14,495 nt of DNA from Nitrospinota bacterium (GTDB taxonomy: Bacteria > Nitrospinota_A > UBA7883 > JADGGD01): NCBI GenBank assembly GCA_015229165.1, contig JADGCD010000035.1:1-14495 (forward strand), given 5' to 3'. Position numbers and translations under genes: made by a program. The notes beneath the pieces were generated by a model. The model did not search any database. It saw only the letters and a list, made by a program, of their open reading frames with translations, and was not told where the DNA came from. Positions 1-5,641 of the stretch are shown here, in pieces (positions within the stretch are counted from its first letter, which is position 1; each line of letters starts with the position of its first letter).

Positions 1-1
1 C

Positions 2-301
2 AACATCGGCGCTGGTTGGACACAATCAGTGGAGCTCACCCAATCGGATTCGACCCTCGCCGTTCCCTGGGTGCATGGTGTCGGGGATGTGGATTCGCCT
101 ACGATTCAGATTACCGGGGCGGTTCAGGGCGACGGAAGCTTCGAGATGACCGGTTCCGGCGCCACCGGATCCAACCTGTTCACGATGACGTTCGACGGCA
201 CAGTCGGGGGGGGGCGATGGAGCGGCGAATACACCTTGGGCTGGCAAAAGGGGAGCATACAGTGCCAGTACATCTACTTGTTTGAAGGCGTCCGCATCTA
301 A
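2..301 (+). CDS. 3' end of an unrecognised beta-rich protein (partial)
   Basis: The reading frame is open from the window edge to TAA at 299-301, giving the last 99 residues of a longer protein. The visible part is rich in Gly, Thr, Ser, Val and aromatic residues in alternating patterns, with short strands such as FEMTGSGAT and WSGEYTLGW. It has one Cys and very few charged residues. That composition suggests a beta-sandwich or small beta-barrel, often seen in exported proteins, but the N terminus and any signal peptide lie outside the window. A GTG at 29 could serve as an internal start, but no Shine-Dalgarno stands before it and the frame continues upstream, so a truncated view of a larger gene is more likely. 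I do not recognise the family. It is followed directly by a terminator-like hairpin. Confidence 0.55.
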   Translation, partial: NIGAGWTQSVELTQSDSTLAVPWVHGVGDVDSPTIQITGAVQGDGSFEMTGSGATGSNLFTMTFDGTVGGGRWSGEYTLGWQKGSIQCQYIYLFEGVRI

Positions 302-305
302 GCCG

Positions 306-328
306 AAGGGGGGGGAGTTTCCCCCCTT
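306..328 (+). terminator. GC-rich hairpin terminator after the first gene
   Basis: AAGGGGGG (306-313) can pair with CCCCCCTT (321-328) around a loop of about 7 nt, starting 5 nt after the stop codon of the preceding gene. The T tract is short (TTTC), so the hairpin is strong but the tail is weak for an intrinsic terminator. Confidence 0.55.
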
Positions 329-393
329 TCTCCCTGTGATTGATTCCCTACCCCATATTTTCAGCCTGCCAAATAGCGGCCATCATGTCCACA

Positions 394-424
394 ATCAGGA
401 CGTCGAATAATACAACGTCCTGAT
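394..424. promoter_or_regulatory. perfect 10-bp inverted repeat, possible operator
   Basis: ATCAGGACGT (394-403) and ACGTCCTGAT (415-424) are exact reverse complements separated by 11 bp. A smaller inverted repeat CGGAC/GTCCG (431-435/440-444) and a perfect 12-bp palindrome GCTGGCGCCAGC (505-516) follow. The region lies between the terminator at 306-328 and the two small ORFs starting at 567 and has no convincing gene of its own. The arms are centred about 21 bp apart, which fits a dimeric regulator on two turns of DNA, but an RNA stem-loop is equally possible. Function is inferred only from symmetry and position. Confidence 0.35.
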
Positions 425-566
425 AATGTACGGACAATGGTCCGGTCGGAAATAGGGCGACTGGTCATCGCGTTGGTTTTGAACGAATTATTCTATCACC
501 CCCCGCTGGCGCCAGCTATGCACATGGCAGGGGTGAAGACAAACCGACTGAACCGGGAGAAGGGCG

Positions 567-659
567 ATGCTGATCACACAAGAGCTGCTGATGGGGATGA
601 CCGCTTCCCTTTTCGCCTACTGCTACCTGGCAATCAGCGCGACCAGCCTGCCCCTGTGA
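567..659 (+). CDS. putative 30-aa single-span membrane microprotein A
   Basis: ATG at 567 is preceded by GGGAGAAGGG with a spacing of about 7 nt, a strong ribosome binding site. The 30-residue product begins MLITQELLMG and continues with a hydrophobic helix-forming stretch (ASLFAYCYLAISA, about residues 13-25) long enough to enter a membrane. It ends at TGA 657-659. A second small ORF with its own binding site starts 17 nt later, so the two look like a bicistronic unit. Small membrane proteins of this size are often accessory subunits of membrane complexes or regulatory peptides. I recognise no family here. A longer overlapping frame from 437 lacks a good binding site and has an unlikely composition before its last 31 codons, so I prefer the two-microprotein reading. 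Confidence 0.45.
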   Translation: MLITQELLMGMTASLFAYCYLAISATSLPL

Positions 660-676
660 GATGGAAAGACAACACA

Positions 677-772
677 ATGAAAATACACGATATTTCACAC
701 GCGCTGGATCAGCTGATGGAATGGGCCATGTGGGGGGTTGTCATCGGATTTCTCTGGATCGCCGCCAGCTGA
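677..772 (+). CDS. putative 31-aa membrane microprotein B
   Basis: ATG at 677 is preceded by GGAAAG (663-668) at a spacing of 8 nt. The 31-residue product starts MKIHDISHALDQLMEW, an amphipathic stretch with charges on one face, and ends with a hydrophobic segment (WAMWGVVIGFLWIAAS, residues 16-31) that could span or insert into a membrane. The stop is TGA 770-772. It lies just behind microprotein A and is convergent with the Fic-like gene, whose stop is 51 nt further on. The codons are ordinary for the region. The family is not recognised. The ORF is short enough that chance cannot be excluded, but two consecutive ORFs each with a good ribosome binding site and a hydrophobic segment argue for a real pair. 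Confidence 0.45.
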   Translation: MKIHDISHALDQLMEWAMWGVVIGFLWIAAS

Positions 773-823
773 ACGGTATAGGCGACTTCCGCTAAAGTGC
801 GGTCGTCAGTCTACTGCGCCCGC

Positions 824-1933
824 TTATTCTTTTGGAAGCTCCTCTTCCAGCGCTCCAATCACCCGGCGGGCCAGATAGAGGCGGTTTCGCTTCCGGCCGG
901 TCACTTCCTCCAAGACTCCCACATCGACCATCTTGTCGATGGCCAACTGGGCGGAGCGAAAGGTGACTCTCAACAACTTTGACGCAAGCCCCACCGTCAG
1001 CACCGGCTCGGTAAGCAACTCCCCGGCGAGCCGCGCCAACCCCTCCCCACCAGACGGACCAAACGTGGCGATCAGATCGTCGACGTGCTCCTCCCGCACC
1101 TGCAATAAAGAGCGGATCAACCGGTCGGTCTGCTCGGCCTGGGTGATGACTCCATCAAGAACGAAAGCCAGCCAAAGGTCGGGGGCGGCGTTGTCTCTCG
1201 AAGCGGTGAACGCGACTTCAAACCGTTCCGGATCGGCCAGAATCGCACTGGAGAGGGTGAATGAGGGAAACGGAACGGCTCCATCCCGAAAAAAGAGGGT
1301 GGCAAGTACGATCCCGGCCAATTCGACATTGTGCCGGACAAAGGGGCGAAGAAGGTGGAGCTGATAAAATGCAAGCCCCCCCATCACCAGGCCGGGATAG
1401 GGCGCCTTTCGTCGCAAAAACTTCTCCAGCGCAAATAGGCTCGGTCCCAAACGGGCCGGGGCGGGGGGCTGGCAAGAAACTGAGCCGGGGAAAAAGGGGA
1501 GAAGCGGACCCCCCGCCCCCCGTCCTCCTGGCTGGCGGAAGACCCGGTCGGCGGCAAGTCCCTTCTTTCCGGCCCGGGCCTGATAAAGATCGATCATGAA
1601 GGTAATATCGACCGGGAGATCCCGGTCGAGCGTGTTGAGCATGGCAAAGAAGGTCGCCCCGTTTCGAAGAGCCGACTCCAGAGAGGGTTCAACCATCCCC
1701 GGAGAGTGGGCCGCCATGAAAAGAAGCGGAAGAGAAGTTCGGTTCCCCGTCAACCGGGCCAAAGAGACCGCCTCGAGCCGGACAAAAAGCGAATGGAAAA
1801 GCAGCGGGTCTTCAAAAGTCGATAATAGACCCGAAAGTTCGCCCAGCTTCCGCTCCGCCCTCCCATAGAGAGCAAGCAGAGCAGGATCGTGCATCAGAGA
1901 GTCGGGGAATCCGAGCGTCAAAGGCTTTGCCAT
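824..1933 (-). CDS. degenerate Fic-family protein with intact C-terminal winged helix
   Basis: The 369-residue product follows the layout of long bacterial Fic proteins. Residues 5-70 match the N-terminal Fic region, including EAVSLARLTGNRTSL (54-68) where active family members have EAVxSSRIEGTxTSL. Residues 157-220 match the Fic core (PPAPARLGPSLFALEKFL, then YQLHLLRPF). Residues 300-360 match the C-terminal winged helix (LEEVTGRKRNRLYLA, 341-355). The catalytic motif HPFxDGNGRxxR reads RPFVRHNVELAG (196-207): the catalytic His is Arg, the acidic residue is Arg, and the Gly/Arg anchor residues are gone. The inhibitory Glu is Thr62. AMP or other nucleotide transfer is therefore unlikely. A DNA-binding or adaptor role is an inference from the preserved helix region. 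The ATG at 1933 was chosen over a TTG at 1948; neither has a clear Shine-Dalgarno. The frame is unbroken over its full length, so this is not an ordinary decayed gene. Confidence 0.8.
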   Translation of the reverse strand: MAKPLTLGFPDSLMHDPALLALYGRAERKLGELSGLLSTFEDPLLFHSLFVRLEAVSLARLTGNRTSLPLLFMAAHSPGMVEPSLESALRNGATFFAMLNTLDRDLPVDITFMIDLYQARAGKKGLAADRVFRQPGGRGAGGPLLPFFPGSVSCQPPAPARLGPSLFALEKFLRRKAPYPGLVMGGLAFYQLHLLRPFVRHNVELAGIVLATLFFRDGAVPFPSFTLSSAILADPERFEVAFTASRDNAAPDLWLAFVLDGVITQAEQTDRLIRSLLQVREEHVDDLIATFGPSGGEGLARLAGELLTEPVLTVGLASKLLRVTFRSAQLAIDKMVDVGVLEEVTGRKRNRLYLARRVIGALEEELPKE

Positions 1934-1948
1934 AGAAGACCGTCGCAA

Positions 1949-2634
1949 TTAGGCGTGTATGATAAATATACTATGCATTCTACCATACAATCCAATTCAT
2001 GTAGGTTGAAGTAATCGGTAGCGGAGAATGATGAGGAGATGCATGGAAAGCCTAAGAAGCCACAGTGAAATGGTGTTCGCCACTCTGTCTGAACATATTG
2101 AGCATCTTATTATATATTTCTACATTTTTTTATCGCACATTCAGCTTATGTCGCTGATAACGACGGCTGGTGAGTTGCGAATGACATAGAGCGCCAATCT
2201 TGACTGTGACAGCTCATGAGCCTTGTCATTCGCTTTGAGTGGTTGGGCTTGTCGCCATCGTAGGAAGTAGGAGGAAGCGTGTGGCGCTGGAAAGCTGATT
2301 CAGGGAGAGGTACGGTCGGCCACAGGAGAAAAGAAATGAAAGAATGAGCGAAGCAATTGTGGACAATAATGCTACTTGAATGCCATGTTTTATCGTATGC
2401 ACAGATATAGTGAAAGCTCAGCCACTGCCATTGCCATGCGACACCCAATGTACCTGTCGGGAGATCGCCATCCTTCGTAGACGCCGACGAAAGCGAAACA
2501 GCTAGTGAAAACTGGTGGTCGATTGCGACAGTGAGCATATCTCCGAATTGACGCTCATCGTACATTATGAAAGACGGGACGAGCGAAAATGAAGGGCATA
2601 ATGGCCCCAGAGATCAAATCCCATGCGTATGGAA
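1949..2634. other. gene-poor AT-richer stretch between Fic-like and JAMM genes
   Basis: About 690 bases hold no convincing gene. A 139-codon minus-strand frame (2146-2565) is rich in His, Ser, Trp and Gln, matches nothing I recognise and has no ribosome binding site, so I treat it as chance. A plus-strand ORF of 48 codons (2043-2189) has GAGGAG 4 nt upstream and a hydrophobic middle (HLIIYFYIFLSHIQLMSLI), but the start spacing is short and support is weak. An inverted repeat with 10-bp arms (2177-2186 and 2224-2233) encloses a 10-bp palindrome (2212-2221). Base composition is less GC-rich than the operon. It may be a relic or a recently inserted segment, but I see no transposase or terminal repeats. 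Confidence 0.4.
1963..1992 (-). promoter_or_regulatory. possible promoter of the Fic-like gene
   Basis: Reading the minus strand, TTGGAT is followed after 16 bp by TAGTAT, about 30-60 bp ahead of the Fic-like ATG, in an AT-rich island. GTAT/ATAC inverted arms lie just downstream. Matches to the sigma70 consensus are modest, so this is tentative. Confidence 0.25.
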
Positions 2635-2663
2635 TTGTTGGGTCCAACCAGCTCGTATATAAT
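2635..2663 (+). promoter_or_regulatory. sigma70-type promoter of the JAMM/DUF309 pair
   Basis: TTGTTG (2635-2640), a 17-bp spacer and a perfect TATAAT (2658-2663) give a good housekeeping promoter. Transcription would begin near 2670, leaving a leader of about 29 nt before the ATG at 2699. GTTGG/CCAAC (2637-2648) is a short inverted repeat overlapping the -35 element and the spacer, a place where a repressor could bind. Confidence 0.6.
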
Positions 2664-2698
2664 TGAGGGAATCCCGATTCACCAAAAAACGCAAGAGC

Positions 2699-3181
2699 AT
2701 GCCAAACCTTCGTTTGACCCCCCAAAACATCGCCAGCATGTACGAGCATGCCAGGGACACGTTTCCCCATGAGGCGTGCGGGGTGATTATCGGGCGAAGA
2801 GGGGAGAGCTTCAGCGTTGAAGTCGTAAAATGCGCAAATATTCAGCAGGCTATGAAGGAAAAGTACCCGGAGCAGTTCGTCCGTGGAGCCGATACCGGTT
2901 ATTTCATGGACCCGAGGGATGTCCGCAACGCATTCGATCTCGCTGCCAAAAAAAAGGTGGAGGTGATCGGCTTCTACCATTCCCACCCCGACCATGACGC
3001 CTACTGGTCCGAGGAGGACCATCGGGCTGCCATGTGGGCAGGCACCGATGAGCCATCGTTTCCGGACGCTTCCCATGTTGTGGTATCCATCTATAAAGGG
3101 AGGGTCAAAGAGGGGGCGGTCTTCGTCTGGAACCAGGAGCTGGGTGTTTTCGAAAAAGAAGCGACTCTCGAAGGGGAGTGA
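2699..3181 (+). CDS. JAMM/MPN-domain zinc metallopeptidase
   Basis: The 160-residue protein is a single bacterial JAMM (MPN+) domain. The catalytic Glu is in PHEACGVI (Glu25), and the zinc motif H-x-H-x7-S-x2-D is complete as HSHPDHDAYWSEED (His94, His96, Ser104, Asp107). Family members are zinc isopeptidases or peptidases. Stand-alone bacterial ones often trim the C terminus of ThiS/MoaD-like sulfur-carrier proteins, but no such carrier is visible here, so the substrate is unknown. I chose ATG 2699: an upstream TTG at 2663 overlaps the -10 box of the promoter and could not be transcribed. The ribosome binding site is weak (AAGAG close to the start). A DUF309 gene follows after 47 nt, so the two may be co-transcribed. 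The protein is expected to be cytoplasmic. Confidence 0.85.
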   Translation: MPNLRLTPQNIASMYEHARDTFPHEACGVIIGRRGESFSVEVVKCANIQQAMKEKYPEQFVRGADTGYFMDPRDVRNAFDLAAKKKVEVIGFYHSHPDHDAYWSEEDHRAAMWAGTDEPSFPDASHVVVSIYKGRVKEGAVFVWNQELGVFEKEATLEGE

Positions 3182-3228
3182 GGCATCCATAAACATGGGG
3201 TTTTCCCCCACTCCTCTGGAGCGTCACA

Positions 3229-3648
3229 ATGTCCCCATCACTCCCCTATATTCTTTCCCCCACCGGCCGCGAAGGGGTCCGGCTCTTCAACGAACAGGCC
3301 TATTATCGCTGCCACGACGCCTTTGAAGCGGTGTGGATAAAAACCGCTGGCGCGGAGCGGCACTATTATCAGGGGCTGATTCAGATTGCCGTCGCATTCT
3401 ATAAGATCAGGGAAGAAAAGAACTGGCGCGGCGCCACCAGTCTTCTGACAACCGGCATCGGACACCTGAAATGCGTCGATCCGGGCGATGTTGAGCTGAA
3501 TATCGAGCGGCTCGTGCAAGAGAGCCAAGCGATATTGGAGGTTCTAAATGCCATCGGCGCAGAGAGGATTAGCGAAATCAGTTCCAGCATGCTTCCAAAG
3601 TTGCACTATTTGCCGGAGGCGGAATCGGAGCCATGGAAGGCAGAATAA
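3229..3648 (+). CDS. DUF309 family protein
   Basis: This 139-residue helical protein carries the DUF309 signature: FNEQAYYRCHDAFEAVW (residues 20-36), then the conserved QGLIQIAVAFYK (48-59) and a downstream GATSLL helix. The His, Glu and Trp positions of the first helix are kept. DUF309 proteins occur widely in Firmicutes, cyanobacteria and deltaproteobacteria, and their biochemical role is not established. The start is ATG 3229 with GGAG at 3217-3220, spacing 8 nt. It lies 47 nt behind the JAMM gene with only a tiny GGGGTTTTCCCC hairpin between them (3197-3208), compatible with one transcript. The C-terminal 30 residues are poorly structured in appearance. It is separated from pyrR by about 450 nt and has no obvious link to pyrimidine metabolism. 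Confidence 0.8.
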   Translation: MSPSLPYILSPTGREGVRLFNEQAYYRCHDAFEAVWIKTAGAERHYYQGLIQIAVAFYKIREEKNWRGATSLLTTGIGHLKCVDPGDVELNIERLVQESQAILEVLNAIGAERISEISSSMLPKLHYLPEAESEPWKAE

Positions 3649-3893
3649 TTGAAAAGAGAACGACATATCGAACGCGGCTCTGGCAATAATTCACAGTAGT
3701 CGTTTATTTTTCTATATGTTACGCGCATTTTTCCTCGCAATCGATAGTTTTTTCAAACGTGAAAACCAAAAAAATAGTTAATGCCAATTCTGGCTTTTCG
3801 TAAAATGAAAAAAGGGGAGCATCGGTAACTTTTAGGTCGTACGGCGTTAGTGTTGAAAAATGGGAATAGTGGACTCACGTTTGCAGTGTAGAC
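3649..3893. other. AT-rich intergenic stretch ahead of the pyr promoter
   Basis: No gene is visible. The stretch contains several A and T runs and a small hairpin, TTTTCA/TGAAAA around AACG (about 3749-3765), which lacks a T tract on the plus strand. A TTGAAA at 3853 has no matching -10 at a proper distance. It may contain the end of the DUF309 transcript and upstream promoter elements of the pyr operon. Confidence 0.35.
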
Positions 3894-3922
3894 TTGCAAC
3901 CCGATGACCGACCTGCTACAGT
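3894..3922 (+). promoter_or_regulatory. promoter of the pyr operon
   Basis: TTGCAA (3894-3899), a 17-bp spacer and TACAGT (3917-3922) preceded by TGC form a sigma70-type promoter with an extended -10 element. Transcription would start near 3929, placing the PyrR-binding loop about 25 nt from the 5' end, which is where such loops normally lie. Confidence 0.55.
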
Positions 3923-3943
3923 TTCGTCATTGCGAGGGGTGGT

Positions 3944-3972
3944 CTTTAATTTAGTCCCGTGAGGCTAGAAAG
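3944..3972 (+). promoter_or_regulatory. PyrR-binding RNA stem-loop (pyr leader)
   Basis: AGTCCCGTGAGGCT (3953-3966) fits the known PyrR-binding loop consensus ARUCCNGNGAGGYU at every position. TAG (3952-3954) pairs with CTA (3965-3967), and CTTT (3944-3947) pairs with AAAG (3969-3972) across a purine-rich internal bulge, the expected anti-antiterminator shape. PyrR with bound UMP or UTP stabilises such hairpins and lowers expression of the genes downstream. Here the first of these genes is pyrR itself, giving autoregulation. Part of the loop, GTGAGGC (3959-3965), can instead pair with GCCTTCAC (4027-4034), with one bulge, which would break the hairpin. Confidence 0.85.
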
Positions 3973-3992
3973 CTCTCCTAAGGTGGCGAATT

Positions 3993-4109
3993 GTGAAATG
4001 CTCTCATATCTCGGGGTTGGCGTCACGCCTTCACCTCTCATTTCCTGCTTCCCTCCCAGCGTCGGGGCATTCATCCCTCATAGTTTTGCCGGAGTGGCCT
4101 GAAACATGA
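3993..4109 (+). CDS. candidate pyr leader ORF overlapping the pyrR start
   Basis: TAAGGTGG (3979-3986) is a near-perfect Shine-Dalgarno placed 6 nt before GTG 3993. From there 38 codons run without interruption to a TGA that overlaps the pyrR start as ATGA (4106-4109). A second frame opened by ATG 3998 (34 codons) ends at 4100-4102, 3 nt before the pyrR ATG. The Shine-Dalgarno starts only 7 nt after the PyrR-binding stem, so PyrR binding could hinder ribosome loading here. The peptide is Ser-, Leu- and Pro-rich and resembles no protein I know, so it would act through its translation and not its product. Chance openness in this C-rich, stop-poor region is the main alternative. Confidence 0.4.
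   Translation: MKCSHISGLASRLHLSFPASLPASGHSSLIVLPEWPET
4019..4029 (+). other. small leader hairpin competing with the PyrR loop
   Basis: GGCGT (4019-4023) and ACGCC (4025-4029) are complementary. The 3' arm is part of the segment 4027-4034 that can pair with the PyrR-binding loop, so the two structures exclude each other. No T run follows, so it is not a standard terminator. Confidence 0.3.
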
Positions 4110-4699
4110 GTGAACAACCCACCAGCATGGACCAACAGGAAGAGTCCACCATCCTGACCGGCGCCAAAATTGGGCAGACCATCACGCGCATGGCACACGA
4201 AATCGTTGAGAAAAACAAAGACTTGAACGATTTCGTTATCATAGGCATCAAGACCCGTGGCGCCGTATTGGCCCAACGGCTCGCCAAAGAGCTTATGGGC
4301 ATCACCGAAAGCGAGCGGATCATACCGGTGGGAGCGTTGGATGTTTCACTCTACCGGGATGACTTCGAGCGCACGGGCGCCCAACTGACCGCCGAGACCA
4401 CCGACATACACTTTTCCATAGAAGACACCACCGTCCTGCTGGTCGATGACGTACTCTTCACCGGTCGAACCATCAACGCAGCCATCAGGGCCCTGTTCGA
4501 CATGGGAAGGCCCCGCCGGATCAAGCTGGCCGTCCTCATTGACCGGGGCCATCGGGAGCTTCCCTACCGACCCGACTATTGCGGGAAGAATGTCCCGACC
4601 CAGTATGTCGAAAAGATACGGGTTCGGCTCAAAGAGACCGATGATCGGGACGTGGTTCTCTCCGGCCCAGGCTCCGGTGGACGGGGCAAGGGGGAATAG
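4106..4699 (+). CDS. pyrR: PyrR, pyr operon RNA-binding regulator / uracil phosphoribosyltransferase
   Basis: PyrR binds pyr mRNA leaders in response to UMP/UTP and in many species also makes UMP from uracil and PRPP. The 197-residue product matches the family throughout: IGIKTRG (46-52), DVSLYRDD (79-86), the PRPP loop VLLVDDVLFTGRT (110-122), GRPRRIKLAVLIDRGHRELP (134-153) and YCGKNVPT (158-165). It is about 15 residues longer than the 181-residue Bacillus protein, owing to a short N-terminal extension and a Gly-rich tail (GPGSGGRGKGE). The start is ATG 4106 with GGAG at 4091-4094, spacing 11 nt, which is long. Translation may depend on ribosomes ending the leader ORF. The TAG stop abuts the pyrB ATG. 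A PyrR-binding loop in its own leader supports autoregulation. Confidence 0.95.
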   Translation: MSEQPTSMDQQEESTILTGAKIGQTITRMAHEIVEKNKDLNDFVIIGIKTRGAVLAQRLAKELMGITESERIIPVGALDVSLYRDDFERTGAQLTAETTDIHFSIEDTTVLLVDDVLFTGRTINAAIRALFDMGRPRRIKLAVLIDRGHRELPYRPDYCGKNVPTQYVEKIRVRLKETDDRDVVLSGPGSGGRGKGE

Positions 4700-5641
4700 A
4701 TGGGCGAAGCACGCCTCTTGAACCGCCGTCTGGTCTCAATGAGGGATCTGACCGAAGAAGACATAGAGCAGATCCTCTCCACCGCAAAGGTGATGAAGGA
4801 TATTTCTACTCGTGAAGTAAAAAAAGCTCCGCCGCTACGGGGCAGGACCATCATAAACTGCTTTCTCGAAGCCTCGACCCGCACTCGTACAAGTTTCGAA
4901 ATAGCAGGAAAGCGTTTGTCTGCAGACGTAATTAATATAAGTGGTTCCAGCTCTTCAATGATCAAGGGTGAATCTTTAAAAGACACCGTCTCGACGCTGG
5001 AGTCGATGCAGCCGGATCTGATCGTCCTCCGGGCCGCTAATTCTGGCGCAGCAGAGCAGGTATCTCACTGGGTCGACTGCCCCGTGGTCAACGCCGGCGA
5101 CGGGCGCCACGAGCATCCGACCCAGGCGCTGCTCGACCTGATGACGATCACCGAGCAGAAAGGTTATGTTCGCAATTTAAATATTTCCATTATTGGTGAC
5201 ATTTCCAATTCTCGGGTCGCTCGCTCAAACCTTATTTCTTTGAATATGTTGGGAGCAAATACGACCGTTTGCGGCCCATCAACGCTTCTTCCGCGAGAAG
5301 TATCAAGACTCGCCGGAAAGGTCACGACCAAGCTTTCTGAAGCGGTCGAAGGGGCGGACGTGATCATGATGCTCAGGATTCAACAGGAGCGGATGGCTCA
5401 GGCCAAGTTCCCAACGTTGCGTGAATACTCTGTTTTATATGGTCTTTCAGAAAAGAAGCTGGCGAAAGCCAAAAAGGATGTGATCATCATGCATCCTGGT
5501 CCCATCAACCGGGGGGTCGAAATCTCTCCGCAGGTCGCTGACGGCCCCTGGTCGGTGATTCTCGATCAGGTCACGAACGGGGTGGCGGTCCGGATGGCCA
5601 TTCTATATCTTCTCCTGGGCGGAGGACTCAAAGCGTCGTGA
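4700..5641 (+). CDS. pyrB: aspartate carbamoyltransferase catalytic subunit
   Basis: PyrB joins carbamoyl phosphate and aspartate into N-carbamoyl-aspartate. The 313-residue length is normal. The carbamoyl phosphate loop STRTRTSFE is at 59-67, the mobile SMIKGES loop at 86-92 (Lys89), HPTQALLDL at 139-147, GDISNSRVARS at 166-176, HPGPINRG at 265-272 and QVTNGVAVRMA at 290-300. No regulatory PyrI subunit lies next to it, in keeping with control by PyrR. ATG 4700 directly follows the pyrR stop, with GGGGGAA as ribosome binding site. The codon use is patchy: codons 155-190 end in G or C in only 13 of 36 cases, against 50 of 60 in codons 95-154. Protein motifs stay intact across the patches. Confidence 0.96.
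   Translation: MGEARLLNRRLVSMRDLTEEDIEQILSTAKVMKDISTREVKKAPPLRGRTIINCFLEASTRTRTSFEIAGKRLSADVINISGSSSSMIKGESLKDTVSTLESMQPDLIVLRAANSGAAEQVSHWVDCPVVNAGDGRHEHPTQALLDLMTITEQKGYVRNLNISIIGDISNSRVARSNLISLNMLGANTTVCGPSTLLPREVSRLAGKVTTKLSEAVEGADVIMMLRIQQERMAQAKFPTLREYSVLYGLSEKKLAKAKKDVIIMHPGPINRGVEISPQVADGPWSVILDQVTNGVAVRMAILYLLLGGGLKAS

Noticed and set aside
462..478. TGGTCATCGCGTTGGTT as a sigma54-type promoter
   Set aside because: The -24 element keeps only TGG and the -12 element has TTGG in place of TTGC, so the match is too poor.
437..676. A 111-codon plus-strand frame starting at 437 that would extend microprotein B upstream
   Set aside because: It has no ribosome binding site, starts within a small inverted repeat, and its first 80 residues have an unlikely, charge- and proline-rich composition overlapping the better-supported ORF at 567.
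784..807. Hairpin CCGC/GCGG with outer GAC/GTC between microprotein B and the Fic-like gene, as a bidirectional terminator
   Set aside because: The stem is only 4 bp plus 3 bp across an internal loop, and no T run follows on either strand.
2146..2565. Minus-strand frame of 139 codons in the gene-poor region
   Set aside because: Its composition is dominated by Ser, His, Trp and Gln, there is no recognisable motif, no Shine-Dalgarno and no promoter; it looks like a chance opening.
2567..2580. ATGAAAGACGGGAC repeated at 2567 and inside carA near 6942
   Set aside because: One 14-base match is expected by chance about this often in a window this size, and the flanks do not match.
4064..4087. GGGG/TCCC hairpin followed by TTTT just before pyrR as the pyr attenuator terminator
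   Set aside because: The stem is 4 bp with a weak pair, and the T run is short and separated from the stem by 6 bases.
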